In this document: positions 9,921 to 19,919 of the stretch, one piece after another | How the letters are laid out: every line of letters begins with the position of its first letter | How positions within the stretch are numbered: the stretch's first letter is position 1 | Source of the DNA: Isoetes taiwanensis | Lineage: Eukaryota > Streptophyta > Lycopodiopsida > Isoetales > Isoetaceae | Length of the DNA: 64,000 bases | Assembly: GCA_021234155.1 (NCBI GenBank) | Contig: JAJEKV010000080.1 | Coordinates: 910,182 to 974,181, forward strand | Direction: 5' to 3' | The notes under the pieces: model-generated | Told to the model about the DNA's origin: nothing | The model's input: only the letters and a program-made list of their open reading frames with translations | The model's database searches: none | Made by a program: the position numbers and the translations under genes

Positions 9921-11193
9921 GGTAATTCATAAATCTTTCCTTGCTATTAAACGTGATTCACGTGCTAACTCTCTTGTAATAGATAGTGGAGCTGAGCGAT
10001 CCGTAGTCTGTTCTTCAGAAATGCTTACAGGGTGCTCGAGAATTGGAACGAGACATATTCAATTGGGCAACGGAAGTTTGCAACAAGTTGAAGGAGTGGG
10101 TTTGATGGAGTTGTTTGATCTTAATGGAAAACCTGTAAGCTTAAAAGATGTGTTATGTGTGCCAAATTTGATCAGAAATTTGATCTCGGTTAGTCAGCTA
10201 GTGGATTTGGGATATAAAGTAGTGTTTGACAAGAAAGTTTGTGAAATATTGCATAATAATGAACTTGTGTTTCTAGCAAAAAGAAATGGTGATTTGTTTG
10301 AATTAAACAAAGATGAGGTGGTTAGTATGAATGCAACAACGCGTCCATCAGTTAATTTATGGCATGAAAGATTAGCTCATACACACACCAAGAATATTGA
10401 ACTTATGGCTAAAAAGGGGTTAATAGATTGCTCAATAGAGAAACATAATTTTATTTGTCATGGATGCATGCTAGGAAAGCATACAAGAATGCCCTTTAAA
10501 AAAGGTAGGCAGCATGCAAGTAATTTGCTTGAATTAGTACATATAGATCTTTGCGGGCCTATGAATATTAAAAGTGCAAGTGGAAAGAGGTATTACATTT
10601 CGTTTATTGATGATTACAGTAGAAGGGCCAAATGCTATTTTCTAACTGAGAAAAGGCAAGCATTAGAAGCTTTCAAACAGTTTACAGCAGAAGTTGAATG
10701 TGAAACTGGCAGAAAAATTAAATGTATAAGATCAGACAGAGGTGGAGAGTACTTGTCAAAAAGGTTTAAATATTTTTGCTTAGAAAAAGGAATCAAAAGG
10801 CAGCTCACCTGCAGATACAGTCCTCAGCAAAATGAAGTTGCAGAACGCAAAAATAGAATAGTATTAGATGCTGCAAGGGCAATGCTAAAACATACGAAAC
10901 TGCCTAATTATCTGTGGGCAGAAGCAGTTAAAACATCGTTCTATATTCAAAATAGATTGCCTTCAGTTAGTATAAATGGTAGCATTCCCGAAGAAATATG
11001 GACAGGCAGACAACAAGATTATGATAAATTCAAAGCATACGGATGTCTAACCTATGTTCATGTTCCAGAAGAGGTATGCACAAAGTTGAGGATCGAGCAA
11101 CAGAGGCATTTCTTGTTGGCTACGATGAAGAAGCGAAAGGTTATCGACTATACAATCCAGACTCCAAGAAGATATATATTAGCAGAAATGTAA
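9901..11193 (+). pseudogene. Copia 2 protease and integrase
   Basis: The protease motif is VIDSGAERSVV. The integrase zinc finger has WHERLAHTHTKN and CHGCMLGK. The core has VHIDLCGP, IRSDRGGEYLS and NEVAERKNR, giving the D,D,E residues, and continues to AYGCLTYVHVPEE. A frameshift near 11080 leads to a spurious end; the true continuation (EAFLVGYDEEAKGYRLYNP) is in another frame from 11043 on. It would release a protease-integrase product only if the gag frameshift were bypassed. Confidence 0.9.
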
Positions 11194-12095
11194 CATTTGA
11201 TGAATCAGTCTTGTACAAAGATAGAAGAGTTATAAAAGATACTAAGAATACCAAAGCTAAGGAGGAAAATGTAAATAAAGAAAAATCTGAAACTGCTATA
11301 GATATAGATGATGATAATGGAACCGAAGTTTTAGATAATGGGCAGACAATAGAAACACCAATAGTCGATGAGATCCCCGCAGTTGACTCTCAGGCTCCTA
11401 AGAAACGCAAAAGTGAAGTTGAACGTTTAAAAGAAAATTTGCAAGTAGACGAAGATTTGTATGGAAGACAAGAATCAGGTAAGAGTAGACGTTTACAAGC
11501 AGTTTTTTTGCCAGATGATAGTGTTCCCGCAATAATGGCATTATTTGAGTCTGGTATACCTAATAATTTTGGTGAAGCAGTTCGTGCAGAAGATGCAGAA
11601 AAATGGAAGCATGCAATGGTCAATGAGATGCAGTCATTTATTGATAATAAAACGTATGAGCTGGTAAAACGTCCTGAAGGAAAAAATATAGTTGGGAACA
11701 AATGGGTTTTTAAGATTAAAAGGGGATCAGACGGAAGCTTGCATAAATATAAAGCCAGGCTTGTCGCACAGGGCTTCTCACAGAAAAATGGTATAGATTA
11801 TAAGGAAACGTTCTCTCCTATTGTTAAACTAACCAGTTTGAGGGCTATTTTAGCATATGCAAATGCCAATAACCTTGAATTACATCATATGGATGTGAGC
11901 ACGGCATTTCTGAATGCAGATATTGAGGAGGAAATCTATACGAAGCAAGCTCCAGGGTACGAGCAAGGAGAAGACATGGTATGGAAATTAAAAAAGGCAG
12001 TTTATGGATTAAGACAAGCTCCGAGACAGTGGTATGTATGCATAGACAATTATCTAAAGGCACAAGGTCTTGAAAAACTTAAATCTGATGGTAAT
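11043..12095 (+). pseudogene. Copia 2 integrase tail, linker and N-terminal half of reverse transcriptase
   Basis: The frame reads through the integrase C-terminal part, an acidic linker and RT motifs NKWVFKIKRG, YKARLVAQGF, VSTAFLNADIEE and VYGLRQAPRQWY. It is cut at 12095 in the sequence GLEKLKSDGN by the nested elements. After them, at 13136, the same protein continues LYIFRDHDNFGIIALYVDD, so the original gene can be read directly across the insertion. Confidence 0.92.
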
Positions 12096-12452
12096 CGCAT
12101 CGATCCGCGACAGCGGATCAGCATTCTAGAATAGGGCGAGCATGCATGTCTTGCATGCATGCGGGCGGCGCATGCCCTTTCTGGCTAGGGTTTCGCTATT
12201 TTAGGCGTGGTTCTGCATCTTCGTCTCATCGGCGCTTCCTCTTCTCTCAGCAGTACCTTATTCTCTTTGATTTGTTTCCAGGCAGGGGAGGGGCTTCTTC
12301 CTGCCTGGTTTGGCCAAGTTGGCGTTTCTTTCTTGCTGTCCTTTTCCGGCCTTTAGCCTTTGTCCTGTGACCTTCGTCCTCGATCCTAGTTTGGAAGGAA
12401 GTTCTCTGGTATTCGGGCGGTTTGTTGGTTCATGCGAGCCCTATTCTAGAAT
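12096..12452 (-). mobile_element. Non-autonomous Helentron-like (rolling-circle) element, copy A
   Basis: In minus-strand orientation the 357-bp unit begins ATTCTAGAATAGGGC. It ends with the complementary subterminal repeat (12123-12137), followed by a terminal hairpin of GATCCGC and GCGGATC around a 4-base loop (12102-12119). Matching subterminal inverted repeats plus a hairpin at only one end, absence of a clean target duplication and head-to-tail arrangement with copy B match Helentron/HINE structure. The internal part has a CCAGGCAGG inverted repeat (12278-12308). No transposase is encoded. A TIR DNA transposon with an asymmetric spacer is the alternative. Confidence 0.65.
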
Positions 12453-13135
12453 CGCATCGATCCGCGACAGCGGATCGGCATTCTAGAATAGGGCGAGCAT
12501 GCATGCATCTTTGCATGCATGCGGGCGGCGCATGCCCTTTCTGGCTAGGGTTTCGCTATTTTAGGCGTGGTTCTGCATCTTCGTCTCATCGGCGCTTCCT
12601 CTTCTCTCAGCAGTACCTTATTCTCTTTGAACCCACCCTCCCCCCCTTCTTTGTTTATTGTATTGTGCATAAATTTTTGTTTATCATGTTCTTCTTCCAC
12701 CCGCTGGGTGATGCTATCCTCCTCGGTATGTTTGTGTTGTCTCGTTTGTTGTGTTGGTGATGTGCGGTTCAGTTGGCGAAAGTGGCATCTGTTTCGACTT
12801 CTCCATGCGGGGGTTTTTGGGAGCGATTTTTATGCCTTCCGTTTGTCTAAGCCCTTTGCCGAAGGCTTATCACTAGGGTTTTTCCTCGAAAACCCGAAAG
12901 GGCGGGGTTTTTTAATCCCGGTGATAAGCTTTCGGCAGGTACATCAGCCACTCATCTATTAGCATTGTATTTTTTGGGGTCCAAATGATATAATTGGATT
13001 TTCCCCTTTATTTTTTGTGGATAGTTCGCATGTGTGCGGCTATCCACTGTCCACCATTGTAGAAAATCTGCTGAGATGAATGAGAAGCCTATCTATCGGG
13101 CGGTTTGTTGGTTCATGCGAGCCCTATTCTAGAAT
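12453..13135 (-). mobile_element. Non-autonomous Helentron-like element, copy B (tandem with A)
   Basis: This 683-bp unit shares about 175 bp at one end and about 45 bp at the other with copy A, including both subterminal repeats (12480-12494 and about 13121-13135) and the terminal hairpin (12459-12476). Its middle is unrelated to that of copy A. The middle holds a putative ENE hairpin (12857-12937) and a second long hairpin with arms GTGGATAG and CTATCCAC (13017-13047). Different cargo between common ends is typical of rolling-circle elements that capture sequence. The shared end has a plant 5'-leader look (AGGGTTT box, pyrimidine tract before CAG) on the plus strand. Confidence 0.65.
12857..12937 (+). 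ncRNA. Putative ENE triple-helix RNA element in rolling-circle-like copy B
   Basis: On the plus strand an outer stem (TGCCGAA with TTCGGCA, then CTTATCAC with GTGATAAG) leads to AGG/CCC. It continues to a U-rich internal loop (U5 12879-12883, U6 12908-12913), a CCTCG/CGGGG stem, an AAAA bulge and CCC/GGG capped by a GAAA tetraloop (12896-12899). The core matches the LINE A element at 1247-1311. The outer stem differs in sequence but stays paired, U-G in the inner stem becomes C-G, and the tetraloop is GAAA instead of UUCG. These are the changes expected of a selected RNA fold. The RNA that would carry it is unknown. Confidence 0.75.
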
Positions 13136-13676
13136 CTCTATATTTTTCGCGATCATGATAATTTCGGCATAATAGCCCTTTATGTAGATGATTGTATAAT
13201 GGCGTCAAATAATACAGACTGCTTAAGTCATTGTAAAAGAGTGTTACAAGAGAAGTTTAAAATGACAGATCTAGGTGAGCTTAAGTTATTTCTTGGTATA
13301 GAAGTACATAGAGACAGAGAAGCTAGAAAGATGACTCTTACACAGTCTAAGAACATTCAAGGCATTTTGGAAAGGTTCAGTATGGCTGCATGTAATCCGG
13401 TTAAAATGCCTATGGTAGTTGGCACAAGACTAAGTAATGAAATGTGCCCAAAAACAGCTTCAGAAAGAGATTATATGGAAAAGGTACAGTAGAAAGAGCT
13501 AATTGGTTGTTTGCTTTATGTGGCAAACTGTACACGGCCTGACATTGCTTATGCAGTTAATTTTCTAAGTCGTTTTGCAAACAATCCAGGACAGGCACAC
13601 TGGCTAGCAGCAAAAAGAGTTCTTAGATATTTAAAAGGAACATTTGATAATATAAATGGGAACAGGAAACATGCAT
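13136..13676 (+). pseudogene. Copia 2 reverse transcriptase, C-terminal half
   Basis: The catalytic motif IIALYVDDCIMAS lies at about 13166-13207. It is followed by KMTDLGELKLFLGIEV and the motif RPDIAYAVNFLSRF. A TAG at about 13490 interrupts the frame (MEKVQ*KELIGCLLYVAN). The sequence is otherwise collinear with the RT of copia 1. Confidence 0.9.
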
Positions 13677-13689
13677 AATTCTAAAGGCA

Positions 13690-14148
13690 TATGCAGATGC
13701 CGTTTGGGTAGGCGATACAGATTCTCGGAAATCCACCTCAGGTTATGTTACTTTGTTGGGAGGAGCAGCTATATCTTGGAGAAGTAAAAAACAGTCCTTA
13801 GTTGCAATGTCCTCAGCAGAAGCAGAGTACGTAGCAGTATCTCTTGTAGCTAAAGAAGTTGTATGGTTGAAAGGATTGTTGGAAGAACTAGGGATAATGC
13901 AGGATAATCCAATACAATTATATAGTGATAGCATGAGTTGCATAGCATTGACGAAAAATCCTATAATGCACGAAAGAACAAAACATATTGAGCTACACAT
14001 GCATTTTGTCAGAGATCTAGTTCAGAATGGACTGATACATATAGTATATGTGTCAACTGATAATCAAATTGCAGATTTGCTCACTAAGGCTTTGCGAGAA
14101 GAAAAATGCAACAAGCACAAGCTTGAAATTGGCATCAATGTGACATGA
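13690..14148 (+). pseudogene. Copia 2 RNase H
   Basis: The domain begins AYADAVWVGDTDSRKST, where the usual second aspartate of the DADW motif has become valine, so catalysis is probably lost. It then reads SWRSKKQSLVAMSSAEAEY, LYSDSMSCIALTKNP, ERTKHIELHMHFVRD and IADLLTKAL. It ends in a stop just before the polypurine tract GAAGGAGGAA. Confidence 0.9.
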
Positions 14149-14156
14149 AGGAGGAA

Positions 14157-14812
14157 TGTTAGAATATTATTTATCATGTCACAATGGTTACAATGGTCAT
14201 ATAATATTGCATGGGGACACGTGGCGCATATGTGTTGATTAGACCGACAAAAGCAGAATATTTATACAGAATAGTCAGACCAAAAACTCAGATATACAGT
14301 CGAATAGTTGATTAATGTTCGTAATCTGGAATCAACCGAAATCAGCTGTAAATAGGTCGAATTTGGTCGGATTCTTTATGGGTCTTCAGGGGATGCCGAA
14401 AACTGCCTGCTGATGGTCATTTTATGAATGTTTTTTTGTTGCCCAGGCTTTTCTAGCCCGGATTCTTGAATAAGCGGTGGATCGCCATGTGCTCTGGGTT
14501 TTTTACCTGGATTGCTCAGAATGCAGCGAATCGCTCATAAAAATATAGCCCTCTGATTAATTTTGTTATCTTGATAGGAAGATTGCTGGTTCTGATATAA
14601 AGCCAGCTGATTGTTGATTTGTTTGAGATTTCTATCTGAAGGTAGCTGTTACTGCTGGTAAAGATCTCTGATTGCTTTTGTTATCTTGATAAGAAGGTTG
14701 ATGGTTCAGCTATAAAGCCAGCCGATTGTTGATCTGCTTGAGATTTCTATCTGAAGGTAGCTGTTGTTGCTTGTAAAGACAGCCGACTGTTGATTTGCTG
14801 GTGAATTTTGCA
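14157..14812 (+). repeat. 3' LTR of copia 2
   Basis: It starts TGTTAGAATATT after the polypurine tract and ends TTTTGCA, followed by the ATAGA target duplication. It is 656 bp and carries the same 115-bp tandem duplication as the left LTR. Confidence 0.95.
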
Positions 14813-14817
14813 ATAGA

Positions 14818-17420
14818 TAAAATAGCCATGATAGTGCAAAAAAGGTAAGAACATGAATAAACAATAGTTTGAAAGCTGACAGAACAACAGGGTTAAATGA
14901 GAGGGGGAGGATACGAATAAAAAAGGGACCAAAGGAAAAGGTATGATAGTTGGAGGGCAAATAAAAACCCCAATGAGAAAGTCAGGAGTAGTGAGGCAAA
15001 AGAGGCTAGAGAGACTAATGGTACTAACGATGAAATAGTGTAAAATGAGATGAGAACAATACATGAACACTAAACAACAAGCTCGTGAGGATGCAAATAG
15101 AACGTAGGACCTATCCAAAATGAACTATAAGAATTGAAATAATTAAGGGACCAACAAATGAGAAAATGGCATCAAGAGAAAAAAGCAGCAACTAAAGCAA
15201 TAAAAAGATATGGAACTAAGGTGACCAATATCCATCTCTCGAACATGCTAAGAGTACATACTTAATTGAAGTAGATGAGCACGCCAAAGCTATAAATCCA
15301 CCTAGAGAAAGGATGGAAAGGATATAACTATGCATACCCCGGGATGGACCTATCGTATAGGGGGTATGCCACCTACGTGCAAGGGGTCGGCAAAAACCCC
15401 GATGTATACGTGTTTGAAATTTTCCAGAAACCCCCTTTCCAGCCACATACAATGCTAAAATCGCCCTAAAAACCCCAAAAAGCTATTCCTAGGTACAAGT
15501 ATATGTACGGTTTAAGGGGAAAACAAACCCTTTCAGGTCACTCACATGGTTTGTACGGCCAAAACTATGTGAATCCCCCTTGACGCATATGAAGATAAAC
15601 AAGGCTCAAGCACTGTCAAGAAACTTGCAAATAGGAGATAAACATATATATGCGAATCTCACATGAAGCAAAAGCATGGAAACATGACAATTAAAACAGG
15701 AAAAAATGTAGTATGTATCTTACAAGGAGCATAAAATATGGAACTGCACAACATAATGGAGAAACTCGAGGGAAAAAGAAACACGTTTTTGGCATAAAAT
15801 ATATGCAACGAACCAAATGAGCGATCGGAAGTGGGTACCCCAGACAACCCGTCCAAGAGAGAACCACTATATAAAAATATGAAGAATGGGAGCAATTATG
15901 GAAGACGAAGCCCTTGAATAGGGGACAAAAGGAACCATGATCAAGGCTAACAAATTCAACAAAACGAACCGCATAACAATCATGCATAAGTGAATATACC
16001 AAAAAGACAGAGTGCAGCCAGGTCAACATCAAGGAACCTCATCGTAACTACCCTCAACAGACTGGAAAAAGAGCATTATCACCCAACCTGGTAGAACAAA
16101 AAGGCACAATGAAGAAATGGTAGCAGTTTCAATTATGGATGAATGACAATGAGATGGGAGACACAAGTAATGGCATCTGTCAAGTATACCAAGACCATCA
16201 ATTGAAGAAAATTTGCTTATACATGATCATTGTGAGAAAGCTTTTTGCACATGTGCTTCAGAAAATTTGAGAACCAGATAGCCAATTTTAAGGAGAATTT
16301 GTTGAAGGACATTCCCAATGGAAACTTGTTCCCTCATATGATGATATACCATATGGTGCATCTCGTATGGTGCATTTCTTCCATCTACAACATGTAAGAT
16401 TCTTAACTTCAATAAGAAGAAAGTGGAATATTCCCTGAGTATTACATTCTTTAATGGTTCAGAGATGAAGTGAGGTGGGAGATTACGAATGAGTGAATTT
16501 GATGTCAATACAATCATAGTTCACGACTTAACATATGTGTCATGTATAATTGAACTTCGCGACCATTGACAATGTTGTTATCTTGTAGTAGACTTTATGT
16601 TACAAGTTCGTATTGCAAAGTCTCATTTCTATATTGGTACACAAATATTTAAGATCAATTAACATAGTCAAATAAGTGTTAAATTTCAAATGTAGTTTCT
16701 GCATGTACATGAATTTCTCATTTAGATTAAAGAGGTCTTCAGTCTATTTAAAGAAGCATGTATACCATGCTTAATTCAAACAATGCTTCATTCAAAGGTT
16801 TTATCCCTTTCCAATCGACATGCTGTTTATATTCCCTTATATATCAGCTTGGTACTCAAATCTTTACATTGAGAAGTCCAAGGCATAGTACTACAGAATA
16901 TTTGAAAAATTCAACCAAGTTATGGAGGAGATAAAGGCTATATAGATTCAGGTAGCCATTGCACTAATAATCTACAATTGTAGATTTGTGATGGATTCTA
17001 CTGCTGAATTACAGATGAACAACTTCAAAAGGGACTTACTGGAGTCTTTCTATAGGCATATCACGACCTGTCTTGAGAAAGTCAATTTTGTGTCATAAGT
17101 TCTGTCTTGGGTCGTTATCAAAGAGAAAATGTGAGTTCCTTAAATTCTAGCAATTCGGGGGAGTACAGGGCATCCTTATTCTTCATTAGCCTAATTATCA
17201 TGAATCGACAGGATGCTGCGCAAAAAAAGCACCAGCAGCTAAATATTTGGGACTTTGAACATACTGGAAAAATAGATGTATAATAATCTTGCACTGTTAG
17301 TATGCTGTCATGGCAGAAGGCATCCTACACCCAATACCCAGCACACCATATAGGCTGCAAGTCTGCCCTGCAAAACCAAAACAGAGACAAAGAAACACTC
17401 TCAAAATCAGAACAATGCAA
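14818..17420. other. AT-rich intergenic sequence, no gene recognised
   Basis: Only short chance frames are present. A short inverted repeat GCATACCCC / GGGGTATGC lies at about 15331-15369, and nearby sequence resembles 34655-34735. I could not assign the 16227-16517 region, although it has the look of decayed transposon sequence. Confidence 0.5.
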
Positions 17421-17429
17421 AATTCGATG

Positions 17430-17695
17430 ATGCCGTTCCTTTCTTCCATAGCTGGCTAAACATGAGCTCTGGCATTTCGATTTTTCCTTCCAGCATTTCC
17501 GCCACAGAAGAGATCAAAGGTCTGTAAGCTGATAGATTAAATCATCCCTTTCGCTGCAGGCCCAAATTTCTTCCAATTCTAATTCTCTAGCTGCTTAAAA
17601 TTTCGAGCAGTGAAAACTCCAAGTCCATACACATCACTTTTTTCTGTTATAAATCGTCCTGAAAACCATTCATGCGTTAAATAGCCTCGTGTTTT
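17430..17695 (-). pseudogene. Receptor-like kinase fragment (kinase subdomains VIII-XI), decayed
   Basis: On the minus strand the segment reads TRGYLTHEWFSGRFITEKSD, then VYGLGVF, matching the activation-segment and subdomain IX region of S-domain/DUF26-type receptor kinases (GYLAPEW..ITEKSDVYSFGV). After a stop and a frame change it continues AYRPLISSVAEMLEGKIEMP, matching the subdomain XI motif RP.MS.VV.MLEG. The N-terminal kinase lobe and extracellular domain are absent. It is a different kinase subfamily from the intact gene downstream, so it is not a simple local duplicate. Confidence 0.75.
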
Positions 17696-17699
17696 TCTT

Positions 17700-19543
17700 A
17701 ACATGGTCATGACAGACATCTGATATCTGTTTATTAGTTTAGATAGCCCTGAACCCACTTAGTCTCAAATCTCAAATTCAATCATAAAACTTGTAGCATT
17801 CCAATGTCATTCGTTCATAAATAGCATAGTAAATAACACTGCAAAATAATCTTCTAAACATATGAACTACTCATATCTCATTTAGAGTTTAAAACTCTAA
17901 GTCACAAACCTCGAGCGATTTTGCAATTCCAATCCTCTGTGTATCCACCTAATAATCGTTTGATTTCATTTATGCATTCAGTTCGGCGGCATAGCCTAAC
18001 CGTCTGCAATTCCTCCATTTTGGTATCAGGTCATGTCTTTTTTTTTTGAAGAACTGTGTCATCAATATATTAAAGGAATAGTAACGTTACAAAGCAAGTG
18101 AGGAGGAAGGAGAACTGCCCCAAAGAGACAGCGATACCTCAACACTCCACAACAAACTCACAAAAAAACTGCAACTCTACTGCTGTACAAAGCATTGGAC
18201 CGATATTTCGAATTATGGCTCCCTCCTAAAACCTTGACCTAATGTCAACTTTCTATAAAACACCTTGTATATTCAATGGTTTTAACTTAAGCACCATGCA
18301 CTTCTAATATCATATTGTCCCAACAATAAACCACTATTTGTTTGTTTCAATAGTTCCTCCACATGTATCTTCAATTTAAGAGCAGTATCTCCCATAGATG
18401 ATCATCATGCTAGAGTTCTCATATGAAATTTGATATGAACTCCAAGCCGAAGTCCCTGATTTTGGGGCTGCTGGATTTGGGGCTGCTCCAGGCCCAGCCG
18501 CGCTTTCCAAGTGCAGGGGTTCCATCCATCGAAGTCCTTGCTATCGCCCACAGCCAGGCGTCGACTTCTGGCAGCTGGTTGAGCCATCCAAGAGGTTGCT
18601 TGAAAGCTCACGCAACCCAAATTGCTTGTGGAGGAAGAAAGGGTCATAGCTAATTGAGCAGGAAAGAAAGATTGCTTGCAGGGGAAGAAAGAAAGGGGGC
18701 CGCAATCTTGCAAGCAGAGAGAGCACGGTGACGTTACAAGAATTTTCATTTTTTATTTATTTTTTATTTCTTATAGGGCACGTGTCATGGCCACATTTTT
18801 TTTCAGGGCAAAAATAATAGGTTCAAACAAAAATTGTACCTGACTTATATATGTATTGATGACACATTAAAGGAGCAAGAAAAAAAAAAACGAGAAACAA
18901 AATGAAGATCCACATGGCGACATCTGAGCAAGGGACAGGTCATATAATCATTTTTCAATGCCAGCCAATATTGGCTGTCCTTTAAAAAAAGTCTTGGCAA
19001 CGCGACAAGGGTATTTTGAATGTAACTTCCACTTAAGTGTAATACATTGCAACTTGCAAGGACGACTTTCTCACGTGGCAAAATTATATTAGGTTTTTAA
19101 TTGAATTTGCACATTTTAAAGTCATCCTAATTCTTTTGTACCTTTATTCTCACCCTTATTCTTTTGCAAAATTTAATGCTTCTCAATATGAGAAGCCATC
19201 AAATGTTGACTGCAAACAAATGGCTAATTTATCCTTGCCCATTCTTCCTCCATGTGCACCCCTTCTTTTGACCTTTTGGTCCTGCCCTCCCACTTTCTTT
19301 TTTTTTTTTTTTTTTTTTTGTCTTTGGTGAATGTCTGGCCTTGCCTTTAAGATGCTGGTTTCGACGGGCTATGAAAACGACACAAAAATGAACTGTGGCC
19401 ACAAAAATATGACAACTACAAATGTTTCATACCCATTTGACACTGACAAGCAAGCGACAATGTGTGCAAGACTTCCATTTTGGAGCTGGGTTAAAAGAAA
19501 ATTGGCAAGTTTTTTGCCATGTTTTTCATCTCGGTGTTGAATC
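17700..19543. other. Upstream region of the receptor kinase, no gene recognised
   Basis: The region holds a T-run near 18037-18048 followed by sequence resembling the antisense end of a poly(A)-tailed retroelement, and a long T-run at about 19292-19319. Overlapping frames at 18405-18749 on both strands have no recognisable domain. The promoter of the receptor kinase must lie in the right-hand part, but I see no convincing TATA box. Confidence 0.4.
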
Positions 19544-19919
19544 ATGAACAAGTTTAGCCTTGCGGTTCTTCTGTGTCTGATTGGAGTTATTTTATCCATT
19601 GACGCTTATCAGACAGATCGAACTGAAGGTAAACATTTAGGTCTAAGCATATTTGACGCTGTTGCAAAAGCCATCTTGCTGATAAAGCTTTCTCTTGCTT
19701 TTTTGTAGTTACATCGCTTAAAATCTTTCATGATACTTTAGTGGGAGATGGTGAAGCTCTGTGGAATTTTAGTGTTGATCCATGCGTTCATGCCATGGGA
19801 AGTGATCAGACGGATGGATGGTGGGATGATCAAAATTCTGCTAATAACTTTGAAGAGGCCAGTGGTATACTTTGCGATTGTACATTTCAAAACAACACAA
19901 GTTGTCATGTCATCAGAAT
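19544..19919 (+). CDS. Receptor kinase exons 1-2: signal peptide and N-terminal LRR cap
   Basis: Exon 1 encodes a hydrophobic leader ([16 protein letters not shown]) with a likely cleavage after it. Exon 2 carries the LRR-VIII signature WNFSVDPC and the paired-cysteine segment [13 protein letters not shown]. The exon 1 intron is phase 1, and the exon 2 intron is phase 2, like the LRR introns. Confidence 0.9.

Larger units (their letters stand above)
8309..14812 (+). mobile_element. Ty1/copia LTR retrotransposon 2, complete with TSD, carrying nested rolling-circle-like elements
   Basis: The element is flanked by a 5-bp target duplication ATAGA (8304-8308 and 14813-14817). It has two LTRs (8309-8943 and 14157-14812), an initiator-Met primer site (8945-8956), gag, PR, INT, RT, RNase H and a polypurine tract (about 14147-14156). 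The LTRs differ by scattered substitutions and by two insertions of about 9 and 11 bases in the right LTR, so the insertion is not recent. The coding region carries frameshifts at about 9900 and 11080, a 1040-bp insertion at 12096 and a nonsense codon at about 13490. Confidence 0.96.

Noticed and set aside
12146-12760. Two open frames encoding the same peptide segment (GGACPFWLGFRYFRRGSASS)
   Set aside because: They come from the duplicated non-coding end of the rolling-circle-like elements. The peptide has no domain, and the two frames diverge as soon as the DNA does.
12096-13135. An ordinary DNA transposon with terminal inverted repeats
   Set aside because: The inverted repeats are subterminal on one side, a hairpin exists only at that end, no clean target duplication is seen, and the units are head to tail. 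I kept it only as the alternative.
15216-16517. Several minus-strand frames with hydrophobic residues
   Set aside because: They are typical translations of AT-rich non-coding DNA with no conserved motif.
18405-18749. Overlapping frames on both strands as a short gene
   Set aside because: No domain, no supporting splice or start context, and neither strand shows a recognisable protein.
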